A stretch of 64,000 nt of DNA. Origin: Salvia splendens. Taxonomy: Eukaryota; Streptophyta; Magnoliopsida; Lamiales; Lamiaceae. This document shows, in pieces, positions 1 to 9,343 of the stretch. Where the stretch lies: assembly GCF_004379255.2 (NCBI RefSeq), contig NC_056032.1, positions 28,183,322-28,247,321 on the forward strand, read 5' to 3'. The notes under the pieces are model-generated. The model saw nothing but the letters and a program-made list of their open reading frames with translations, was not told where the DNA came from and ran no database searches. Position numbers and translations under genes: made by a program. The first letter of the stretch is position 1, and each line of letters starts with the position of its first letter.

Positions 1-1
1 T

Positions 2-3000
2 GGCCATGAGAAAAATGATAAATGGATTTTTGACTGTGGGGCAACCGATACCATAACATATGATGCCTCAGACCTTACCAACCTTCAGAAACCTCTAAAA
101 TCTCATATCCAAACTGCCAATGGGGAATTTACGGTGGTTGAGGGGGCTGGAACCGTTAACATTTCCCCAACTTTGCAGTTATCAAATTGTCTATATATTC
201 CTTCGATGTCTCATAAGCTATTATCCATTAGTCATGTCACAAAGGAATTGAATTGTACGTTACTAATGCAGCCACAATTTTGTCTGTTGCAGGATATCCG
301 AACCGGAGAGATAATTGGGCGTGGCACTGAACGTGATGGGCTTTACTATGTGGATGAGATAGCTCAAAAAGGGACTGCCATGTTAACTCACGGATCAGCT
401 GACAGGAAAGCTTGGCTTTGGCATCGGCGCTTGGGTCATCCATCTATCAGTTACTTAAAATTATTATTTCCTAGTATTATTCCTAAGCATGACATGTACT
501 GTGAAACTTGTCTTTTATCCAAAAGTCATCGGAACTCTTACCCATTAAGTAATACTCGTGTTGAAACCCCATTTGCCTTAGTACACTCTGATGTTTGGGG
601 GCCCGCACCAGTTATTGGGGGGCAAGGTTTTCGATATTTCTTAGTTTTTGTGGATGATTGCACTCGCATGACCTGGATATATTTCATGAAACAAAAATCT
701 GAAGTTTTGTCACACTTTACCCATTTCTATAACCTTATCCAAACTCAGTTTCACAAAACCATTCAGGTCCTTCGGTCAGATAATGAGGGGGAGTTCGTTA
801 ATTCTACCATGAAACAACTCTTCCAAAACAAAGGCCTTATACACCAAACCACATGTGCTCATACTCCCGAACAAAACGGTGTGGCTGAAAGGAAAAATCG
901 ATCTCTCCTCGAAATGACTCGTTCTATGCTTATAGAGTCAAAAGCCCCGAAACACTTCTGGCCAGAAGCCATTGCCACCTCAGCCTATCTCTTAAACCGA
1001 TTGCCCACAAGTATTCTCAAACATAAAACTCCTCTACAAGTCTTGTCCACCTTCACAAAAATTCCTCCGCCCTTGACTCTTGAACCTCGCGTCTTCGGAT
1101 GCTCCGTTTTTGTCCACATTCCTAAACATGAAAGAACTAAACTATCCCCTTGCGCTATCAAATGCGTTTTTGTAGGATATGGGGTAAATCAAAAGGGGTA
1201 TAGGTGTTTCGATCCAAAGTCCAACCGGATGTTTGTTACAATGAACTGCAACTTTCTTGAAACTGAGTACTTCTTTACCCATCTTAGCGGTCAGGGGGAG
1301 AGTAATGTTAGGGATAACAATGATACGGACCCGCTAAGTTGGATCTCAATGCCACTGCCAACGCCAAGCAATCCTGATGCGGATCTATCAGAGAAAACAG
1401 TAAGCAATTCCGCTGAGCAAGTCTCTGATGTGGTAGAGTCCATCGTAGAAAGTGGCATCGCCTCAAATATTTCTCCGTTAAGGTTATCCACTGTAAGTAA
1501 TCCTGTGGATACAGATAATTGTTTGGCTAACACTGTAAGTGCAGAAGAAAATTCAATTGAGGCCGAAGAAAGGGAAATTGAGGAAGTCGAGGTCGAAGGA
1601 GTTGACCCTGACACTGGGAGGTACATACTTCCACCAAGGTCAAACAGAGGAGTTCCACCCAAAAGGTATACGCCAGAGAGGATTGACAAGAAAAAGCGGT
1701 ACTCTGTTGTGAACCTAGCCAAAGGCCATTTATCAGAGATGGCTCGGGCTTTCGAGAATGCACTATATGAGGAAGAAGAAATACCACAGACATGGGAAGA
1801 AGCTATGAAATACAAGCATTGGAGGGAAGCAATGAAGAAAGAGATTGATGCACTGATTCGAAACCACACATGGGAGAAATGTGCTCTACCAGAAGGGAAG
1901 CGACCAGTGGGTTGTCGATGGGTCTTCACTATCAAAAGAAGACCTGATGGCTCGATAGAAAGGTACAAGGCACGACTTGTCGCAAAAGGCTATACTCAGA
2001 CATATGGAGTTGACTATTCTGAGACCTTCTCTCCAGTAGCTAAGATGAACACAATTCGGGTGTTGTTATCCATTGCTGCTAATAGGGACTGGCCATTACA
2101 CCAGTTTGATGTGACGAATGCCTTCCTACATGGAGAGTTGAAGAAGGAAGAAGAAGTTTACATGGAGGCACCCCCAGGTTTTGCAACAGATTTTAAAGCA
2201 GGTGAAGGGTGCCGATTGAGGAAGACCTTGTATGGATTGAAGCAATCTCCAAGAGTATGGTTTGGGAAGTTTGCTGGGGCAATGATTAGCTATGGATATA
2301 CACAGAGCAATTCAGACCATACGCTATTTTTTAAGAAGCAGGGTGATAAGATCACATGTTTAATCATATATGTTGATGACATGATTATTACAGGTGACGA
2401 CCTAGAAGAGATTGAGGAATTAAAGAAAAATCTTTTTCAGGAATTTGAGATGAAGGACTTGGGGAATCTCAAGTACTTTCTTGGGATTGAAGTGCTAAGG
2501 TCAATCAAAGGAATTTTTCTGCGACAAAGGAAGTATATCTTGGACATCCTAGCAGAGACCGGCCTACTGGAATGTAAACCAGCAGACACTCCTCTGGCAG
2601 TTAATCACGGATTACAAATCAGAGAAGGAGCCAAGTTGGCTGACCGTAGTCGATATCAGCGACTAGTCGGAAAACTCATATATCTCTCGCACACTAGGCC
2701 AGATATTGCCTATGCAGTTGGGGTCGTAAGTCAGTTCATGCATAAGCCGCAGACAGATCACATGGAGGCAGCACTTAGGATTTGTCGGTATTTGAAGGGA
2801 ACTCCAGGGCATGGAGTGTTGTTCGCTAAAAATGGGCATCTTGAGATTCATGGTTATACAGATGCTGACTGGGCAGGGAACCCAAACGATAGGAAGTCTA
2901 CAGCAGGCTACTTTACCTTTGTTGGAGGTAATTTGGTAACATGGAGAAGTAAGAAGCAGAAGGTGGTGGCTCTTTCGAGTGCCGAAGCAGAATTTCGTGG

Positions 3001-3334
3001 GATTAAAAGTGGGTTGACCGAGATTTTATGGTTAAGGAGATTGATGAAAGAGATTAATCTCCCTCCAAGCAAGTGCCAGTTGTATTGTGATAACAAAGCC
3101 GCTATAAGCATCTCACAAAATCCAGTACAACATGATCGAACGAAGCATGTGGAGGTTGACAGACACTTTATCAAAGAAAACATTGAGAATGGGATTGTCG
3201 AACTCCCTTTTGTTCGCTCTGAGGATCAACTTGCCGACATCCTAACTAAAGCAGTCAACTCAAGGAGCTTTGAAGATGTGCTTTCCAAATTGAGTTTTGG
3301 AGATCCCACCACTCAATTTGAGGGGGAGTGTTGA
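2..3334 (+). CDS. Ty1/Copia retrotransposon polyprotein, 5' end outside window
   Basis: One open frame runs from the window edge to TGA at 3332-3334 without a stop. In order it shows the end of an aspartic protease (DCGATDT near 32-52), a GAG-pre-integrase zinc region (HRRLGHPS near 422-445, then CETC), an integrase core with D at about 590 (HSDVWGP), D at about 779 (LRSDNEGEF) and E at about 887 (PEQNGVAERK), a Copia-type reverse transcriptase with YVDD at 2369-2380, and RNase H (DADWAGNP near 2861) ending with DQLADILTKAV. The order IN before RT identifies Copia rather than Gypsy. Gag lies outside the window. The stop codon falls 4-6 bases inside the 3' LTR, so the last codons overlap it. 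No lesion is visible in the part seen, so the element may be recent, but the 5' half and 5' LTR cannot be judged. Confidence 0.93.
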   Translation, partial: GHEKNDKWIFDCGATDTITYDASDLTNLQKPLKSHIQTANGEFTVVEGAGTVNISPTLQLSNCLYIPSMSHKLLSISHVTKELNCTLLMQPQFCLLQDIRTGEIIGRGTERDGLYYVDEIAQKGTAMLTHGSADRKAWLWHRRLGHPSISYLKLLFPSIIPKHDMYCETCLLSKSHRNSYPLSNTRVETPFALVHSDVWGPAPVIGGQGFRYFLVFVDDCTRMTWIYFMKQKSEVLSHFTHFYNLIQTQFHKTIQVLRSDNEGEFVNSTMKQLFQNKGLIHQTTCAHTPEQNGVAERKNRSLLEMTRSMLIESKAPKHFWPEAIATSAYLLNRLPTSILKHKTPLQVLSTFTKIPPPLTLEPRVFGCSVFVHIPKHERTKLSPCAIKCVFVGYGVNQKGYRCFDPKSNRMFVTMNCNFLETEYFFTHLSGQGESNVRDNNDTDPLSWISMPLPTPSNPDADLSEKTVSNSAEQVSDVVESIVESGIASNISPLRLSTVSNPVDTDNCLANTVSAEENSIEAEEREIEEVEVEGVDPDTGRYILPPRSNRGVPPKRYTPERIDKKKRYSVVNLAKGHLSEMARAFENALYEEEEIPQTWEEAMKYKHWREAMKKEIDALIRNHTWEKCALPEGKRPVGCRWVFTIKRRPDGSIERYKARLVAKGYTQTYGVDYSETFSPVAKMNTIRVLLSIAANRDWPLHQFDVTNAFLHGELKKEEEVYMEAPPGFATDFKAGEGCRLRKTLYGLKQSPRVWFGKFAGAMISYGYTQSNSDHTLFFKKQGDKITCLIIYVDDMIITGDDLEEIEELKKNLFQEFEMKDLGNLKYFLGIEVLRSIKGIFLRQRKYILDILAETGLLECKPADTPLAVNHGLQIREGAKLADRSRYQRLVGKLIYLSHTRPDIAYAVGVVSQFMHKPQTDHMEAALRICRYLKGTPGHGVLFAKNGHLEIHGYTDADWAGNPNDRKSTAGYFTFVGGNLVTWRSKKQKVVALSSAEAEFRGIKSGLTEILWLRRLMKEINLPPSKCQLYCDNKAAISISQNPVQHDRTKHVEVDRHFIKENIENGIVELPFVRSEDQLADILTKAVNSRSFEDVLSKLSFGDPTTQFEGEC

Positions 3335-3589
3335 GAAAAGGGGAAGTATCAATAAGCATTAAAGAAGAATATAGTTCCAAGAATGGAGTTCCAAGAAGCA
3401 TTGAAGATGTGCATGCATTGTTCCAATAGTAGTGTAGTTCCATGAATATACATTTATTGTAGGATCTCAAAAGTCACCAACATCCCTATAAATATATGGG
3501 TGTTGAGTACCATTTCATCATTCAATCAAAATACAATAATCTTCTCCCATTGCTTTCTTCTCTAAATATGTTGTCTATACCATTTAACA
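3329..3589 (+). repeat. 3' LTR of the Copia element
   Basis: A polypurine tract (GAGGGGGAG, 3320-3328) is followed directly by TGTTGAG, the usual Copia LTR start. The LTR ends in TTTAACA near 3589, giving imperfect inverted ends. A TATA-like stretch (CCCTATAAATATATGGG) lies at about 3483. The 5' LTR lies beyond the window, so neither LTR divergence nor the target duplication can be read. Confidence 0.8.
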
Positions 3590-5592
3590 CAACGAAGGGA
3601 GGCAGAGTGAAACCTCTTTTTGACTATGGAGGATGACTCTGTCTCAGGAAGGACGCGCCGTCGGACGACGGATCAACTGCTGAAGGAAGCTGAGGTTTTG
3701 AGACGGCAGATAGATGAGAAGAGACAAGCGAACCAAGGGACCAGGGCGGCCGTAGAAGCAAGCAAGGCTGTGGAGGTCAACAGAGAAAGAAAGCAAGAGG
3801 AAGGGGGAAAAGGGTATCCTTCCTCCTCCCAAGAAAGACCACCATACCAGTCAGGGTATGGAGCTTACTAACGCTGCCCAGCATGCCCCTACAGGTAATA
3901 AGGAAGGCCTGTTAAATGGAGGCAATAAGGAAGGCGTACAACATCCCCAGTTCAACCATCTCGAAGGTAGTAGTATCACCCTTAACTCAGTTTCTTTGTG
4001 TAAATTGTGATTTTCGTTTCCGTTCTCACACTTAGTCCTGTGTATGGACTAAGTGTGAGAAGTTTATGAAAGATGTTGTCCGTTTTTTCCTATGTGTTTT
4101 GTTTGTGGTTTTTTCTTTTAGCATGTTTTGATTGTTAGCACTATCTCACACTTAGCCCAGTGTCTGGTCAAAGTGTGTGAAGTTTTCCTTGTTTGTTGTT
4201 GTGCCGTTGCCTGTACCTAACCCTTTTTCCACTGCATCCAGTCCCTCGAGGACGAGTTTATATGCAGTGGGGGAGGGGGGAGGGTTAGTTACAGTAAAAT
4301 CATACATGTCAAGTTTTTTTCAAAAAAAATACAAAATATCAGTTAGTATTAAATAGACAATATGCATGAAATTGGATAAGTGAAAGATTTGATTACTTTG
4401 TGGAAGAGTAAGAAAAATGATTTAGTATGTTTACATGTAGAAACTTGATTGCAAAAAAACTTGATCAGTTTGAACGACGTAAGTATGATGAAAATGCTCA
4501 ATTTTTTTAAAAAAATTACTGTGAAGCCCCTCTATATGTGAGTGATAAGCCAAAGTAGAACACTTTCTACTATTTTTACAAAAGAAAAAAATATTTTTAC
4601 GAGAGGCTGAACTTAAATATTTAGATGAAAATTGCACAAGTAGTAAGGACTAAAGGCATTAGGACTTAACCAATTTGAGCATTTTTTCTTTCGCTCCACG
4701 AACCCGCCTCGTCAAGCAAGGCACCCCTTAGTTAGCCAGGTTGAGCCCATACACTTTTACCCTTTCTTTGATAACCAAGACCTACATCCATATACTTTTT
4801 ATAAACACGTGAGGAAGAGGGGTCGGAGAGAAACGTCAAAATAAAAGGGTAGTCGGGTTGAGCGAGTTAGTCAATCAGGTTGATCAAGTCAGAAATCAAG
4901 TAAAAAAATATTATTATTGAGAAAAGTTTGAGAAAGGAGGGCAGGAAAAATTTGTAACCTGACCCAGAAGTCGGAAGTTAGAAAATAAAGCTAAAAATTC
5001 AAGGCTAGAAGTCGCCACTTGACCACGTAAGATATCTAGTGGCGAAATAAATAGTTCAAATCTTTGGGCTCTTGAGTCATGTGTTTTTCCTTTTACAGTT
5101 TATGTCTTTGAAACTTAGAACCCCTAGGACCCTACCTTGATGCACCACTTCCCTTAAGCCCCTTTACATCCGAAACAAAGACCTTAAGGAACTATCTTGT
5201 GCAATCCGATTCGAGATATTTAAATTTGTGGCAATACCGAGTGAACAGTCCTAACATCTCTGGTGAGAAATGAGTGACTGAGTGAATCCAACAGTAGTTT
5301 TTAAAATTGAGCAATCTTGACGAACTGACACCTTGATCAAGTAAAAGCGAAAAAGAAGAAACATAAGCTGCTGACAAATGGATTGATCTCGACCTCGGGC
5401 ATGATTGTTGGAAATTTATTCGATCTAATGCATCTATGTGAATATGTGTTTTTAATTCGAGTCTTGTTTTCTTTTTCGTTTTCTTTTACCTTCTTGAAAT
5501 GAGTAAACCATGCCTGAAATTTGCCTTATCTTTTTCTTTTCTTTTCTTTTTCTTTATACTTGGGGACAAGTATGTTTTAAGTGTGAGCAGTT
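3590..5592 (+). mobile_element. Internal 3' region of Athila-like element A (non-coding remnant)
   Basis: This segment aligns by eye with 8458-9343 and 12268-13283, the same region of element B. Shared blocks are CTTAGTCC...GGACTAAG stem-loops, a stretch with GTGAAGCC followed by GTAGAACAC, a GTAACCTGACCCAG motif, and the final CTTGGGGACAAG...AAGTGTGAGCAGTT just before the LTR. A short open frame (ATG at 3626 to stop at 3871, charged and coiled-coil-like) may be the tail of the element's ORF. No RT, integrase or protease is visible. The 5' side is cut by the Copia insertion ending at 3589. Confidence 0.6.
4024..4190 (+). repeat. Two stem-loop repeats of the CTTAGTCC/GGACTAAG family
   Basis: TCTCACACTTAGTCC at 4024-4038 pairs perfectly with GGACTAAGTGTGAGA at 4046-4060 across a 7-nt loop, followed by AGTTT. 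A second, imperfect copy lies at about 4143-4186. Three more copies are in element B (about 8578, 8688 and 8758). Confidence 0.75.
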
Positions 5593-6621
5593 TGATAAGG
5601 CTCATTTCATGCATCGGTTTAAGGGTAAAATGTACGCTACTTGATCGGTTTATCACGCAAAACAAGTGTTAAATATGCAGAAATGCCGCTTGACCAAGGC
5701 AACAAGGCCAAACTGATCAAGTGAGTACAAAAGGCGAAAAAAGGCCGGATATCGGGGGAGTTGATCAAAGGGGAGATCAAGCAGTTAGGAGGGGACCGCT
5801 GGCTTCTAGAAGAAGAACACGTGAGGAAATTAGCTGGATGTGGTGCACCGTTCTGTTATCAAGGACGACGTTCTAGAAGGGGACACGTGCCTACATATGA
5901 GACGCAAGGACGAGCTGAGTCATAAATCTTTTACAGAAAAAAAGTGTCGTCATTTTAGAAGGAAAGCACGTAGCAATCAATGAGTTGCTCACTCTCAGCG
6001 TGAGCGAATATTCCCTGCTAAGATCGTTATCCAGCTGGAGCTCGTGTTGCGCCTATAAATGGAGGATGTGCCACCACAAGGGTGGAGAGATCCATTACTT
6101 TCCGTCTTAGTTTAGCTTTGTTCAGTTCTCTAGCTTAGTCCAGCTTTCTAGATAGCTTATCTTAGCTTAGATAAAGTGTTGCTTAGTTAGAGAGGGCGAT
6201 TGAAAAAGCGATGCAGAATACTTGTTATCTGTCGGCGTATTCTTAAGTTTCCCGCCGAGGATCTTCTCGGTTTATTTGCTTTCTTATTTTCCGAAGTGAT
6301 AGCTTAGTTTAAATTTCACGTTGTATTGTACTAGAGAAAAATCAGTAGTTAAAAACTCTCAAGTTAAAGTGTGGTAGCAGCCAACCCCTATTCACTATTC
6401 ACACACTTGATACACCTACTTCTCTGTGGGATCGACCTCGAACTTGCCGCTTTACTGTTAAAGTAGTGCAAAATTGGGAGTTTACAAATTACGTTGGTAG
6501 GAAACGAGAGAGAACGAGTTTTCATCGATCAAGTGGCAACGACATTTGCTAACTGATCCAATCGGTTTGGTTATCTTCAATATAACTTGGTCCGAATTCG
6601 CGCACCTCTCGGGGCCTTCCA
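5593..6621 (+). repeat. 3' LTR of element A (TGATAAGG family)
   Basis: It starts TGATAAGGCTCATTTCATGCA directly after the AAGTGTGAGCAGTT tract and ends near CCTTCCA. It aligns with the cleanly bounded solo LTR at 42108-43317: both share AACAAGTGTTAAA, GAGTTGATCAAAG, GGACACGTG, CCTATAAAT...GGATGTGCCACCAC and TCTGTGGGATCGACC...AACTTGCCGCTTTACTG blocks. The TATA region is CGCCTATAAATGGAGG near 6052. The right edge is inferred from the 42108-43317 copy, and no target duplication is visible because the right flank is another rearranged element. Confidence 0.7.
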
Positions 6622-6915
6622 CTGGGTTTCCACCAGCGGTCGCTGCGACGTGTCAGAACCTTTCCAGAAGGTGGCCAGCGGGCCGCTGCGGACACTGCAG
6701 CGGTCGCTGACGAGAGTCCAGAAACCTGCGAAAATTTTCATTAAACAAAAAAATGAAAATTAAACCCAAAAGTACTAAAAAACTTAAGCAAAAATTGAAA
6801 TAAATGGCTGGATTGCCTCCCAACAAGCGCTCTTTCATAGTCATTAGCTTGACTTTACCCCTTTTTACTCGTTGGGTGGTTCTTCAAATGCCACTTCCTC
6901 TTCCATCACCTTGTC
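6622..6915 (-). mobile_element. Inverted Athila 3' fragment
   Basis: Read on the minus strand, a short acidic coding tail (EEEVAFEEPPNE then stop, about 6915-6870) is followed by AAAGAGCGCTTGTTGGGAGG, a phrase typical of the region just after the coding part of plant Athila elements. After it comes a GC-rich stretch with repeated AGCGACCGCTG motifs resembling those in the LTR at 51788-53241. It is joined head-on to element A's LTR at 6621 and to plus-strand coding remains after about 6940, so it marks a rearranged junction. Confidence 0.5.
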
Positions 6916-6945
6916 CGAAAGCCGAGACAAGCCTCCTCAACCCTG

Positions 6946-8457
6946 GAGATTAAAGAAGCCTCCCCAGAACCAATTTGTGTCCCATTTGCCCAGCAGACAA
7001 AAGAGGATGAAGAGATTGAGGAAGAAGAAGAAGCGAAGACAAGCCAGGAGGTGGAGCCGGTGTACGAGCCAATGGAGGTGTTAGTGACGAAACAACTACT
7101 AGAAGCCATGGTCCAATTCGAGGACCCCAAATTGGCTCTGACTTGTGAAGGATGCGCTTCAAAGGGGAAGCTCGCGAAGTCCGGAAAGATGTACGATCAT
7201 CCGTCCCTCCAAGAGATAGAGTCGGAGGAAGAGTTCCTAATGTATATCCGCGCCATAGGATTCAGGTGGCTGCTGGATCACTGCATGGCAGAGATGCCAA
7301 ACGCTTTGGCAAATGAATTCTTCACATCATACAAGTTCAATTCTACCATGGACCCCGACGCCGACTATATCAGTTTCCGCCTCTTCAGTGAAGACATGAC
7401 GATGAGCATTCGGGAGTGGACCCTGCGGATAGGATTATTCACCCCAGAGGAAGATGACGAGGGAATCTAGAATGAGATGAAGATAGGGCCCCCGAAGAAG
7501 ACTGAAGGTTTTGACATGCAGGCAGTCTGGGAACTTATAACCCGGAAGCACTGAGGGAAATTTAAGATGAGTTCGTCTAAGGGATACCACATTGCCAACC
7601 CGATCCTCTGTTTTGCGCAGGTTTTTCTTGGGTACAATCTACTTGGTCAAATAGGCGTCGCACTCACAACCCCAGATCTTTACTTTACCTGGTGTATGGA
7701 GAGAGGTGTGAAGGTCCATCTGGGTATTGGCTGGCATATGCTTGCAACTCGATGACTAGCCACACGGTCCGCCATCTCTACACTTTCCACCTCCTTGGTG
7801 CTTATCTGAAAAGGACCGTGAGCATGAAGGTGGCAAAGTCAGTGCCCAGCCTTCAAGTGTGTAACGCCCCGGAGCTATTCAACGTGTCGTTCTTTTTCAA
7901 CAAGGGACTCCTACACATGAAGGACGATGAGATTATGTTCTATGAAGTGGGCAAGCCTGATGTGATGACCGTGAAGAGGGAGTTGGAGGATTCTGAAGGT
8001 CCATCTAATGTTGAACGTGAGGAGTGGAGGCGCGAGATGGGAGAGGTCCGAAGTGAGATGAGCGCGATGAACAAAAATGTCGCAGGGCTCACAGGGAACA
8101 TGGAAGTGCAAAATGAACAAATGGCCAAAGCCATTAATGTGATGATGAGGATGATCGCTTAAATGGAGAAGCGATTTCCCCAGGCCGAGCAGATGATGCC
8201 CCCTAGACCCAGCGGTGAGCCTAAACAACTAGGCCCAGGGACCTCCTCTGTAAACAACTAGGCCCAGGGACCCCCGACCGAGAAGAGAAAGGAAGTAGTG
8301 ACCAATCCCACCACCATATCTGTTAAGAAGAATGTACCAAAGCAAGCAGTGAAGGAGAAAGAGGAACCAGCCCCATCAGTTCCTAAGAAAGCAAAGGCTG
8401 ACCACCGGAAGAAAGCAGCCAAGAATTCTGGCTCCCACGGGGGCCAGACACAGAATT
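6946..8457 (+). pseudogene. ATHILA ORF-1-like protein remnant of element B
   Basis: Broken frames encode an acidic lead-in (E-rich near 7010-7040), then a globular part with NEFFTSYKF and YISFRLFSEDMTMSIREW (about 7308-7420) and AHTVRHLYTFHLLGAYLKR-like sequence (about 7755-7815). This pattern matches the plant Athila ORF-1 / retrotransposon 'putative plant transposon protein' family. A coiled-coil-like tail (about 7980-8160) and a basic, lysine-rich end (to about 8457) follow. Stops at about 7468-7470 and 7552-7554 and a frame change near 7690-7750 disable it. In intact relatives this protein is a Gag-like or accessory protein; here no product is expected. Confidence 0.6.
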
Positions 8458-9343
8458 AAAACCCCCTGTAACAAGTAATTTTACTTTTTAGTGATTTTCT
8501 TTTCAGTTTTTCATTTAGCATGTTTATCTGTTTTCTTGCATGTTTTAGGTGTCTGTACATATTTGTGTTCTATGTCTTATCCCACTTAGCCCAATTCTTG
8601 GTCTAAGTGTTAGAAGTTTTTGCTGATATAGCATGCTTTTGTTCCCGTAATCGTGTTTTGTTATTTCTGTGATTGTTTCTTCTCCTACTTAGTCCATTGC
8701 TTGGCCTAAATGTGAGAAGTTTGTTTTGTACATATGTTTGTTGGTTGTTGTTATGTTACTTCTCCCACTTAGCCCAATTCTTGGTCTAAGTGTGAGAAGT
8801 TTGTATTTATTTTCTATCTGTAGGTTCTGTTAGTATGTGAGCACTAATTGCCCCGTTTTCCACTTTACTGAAATGCTTGGGGACAAGCAGGATTGAAGTG
8901 GGAGGGGGGAGAAGTAGTGCAGTCAGTCAAGCATGTATATATGTTGTTAGTTTGAGCCAGTAGAGTGTTTGTTTTTTTTAGGATTCTATGTTTTAGTATA
9001 AACTGGCGAAAAAAAGGCAAGATTCCCTTAGTTAGAGTGATCGAAGAGAGAATACATGTCAATTTTGAGACCTCTTTCCTTAATAAATCAAAATCAGTTT
9101 GGACGAAGTGAGAACCATAGAAAATGCCTTGTTTTGATCTTGTTGTGAAGCCTTCTAAAAATGAGTTAAAATCCTAGAGTAGAACACATTCTACTAATAG
9201 AATAGGGAAGAGAGACTGCCACTTGATGCTTAAGGGAAAATGACATAGGGGAGCGAGGACTAAAGACAATAGGAGAACCCAGTTGAGCTTAATTCTTTCG
9301 AATCTACTAGACCCGCCTCATTGTAAAGGCATCCCTTAGCTAA
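8458..9343 (+). mobile_element. Non-coding 3' region of element B, left half
   Basis: It contains three stem-loop repeats of the CTTAGCCC/GGTCTAAG type (about 8578, 8688, 8758), a CTTGGGGACAAGC tract (about 8876) and the GTGAAGCC...GTAGAACACATTCTAC block shared with element A. No open frame was seen. The region continues at 12268 after the solo LTR. Confidence 0.6.

Noticed and set aside
1291..1968. Minus-strand open frame of 225 codons
   Set aside because: Antisense shadow of the Copia linker and RT region; no protein-like pattern.
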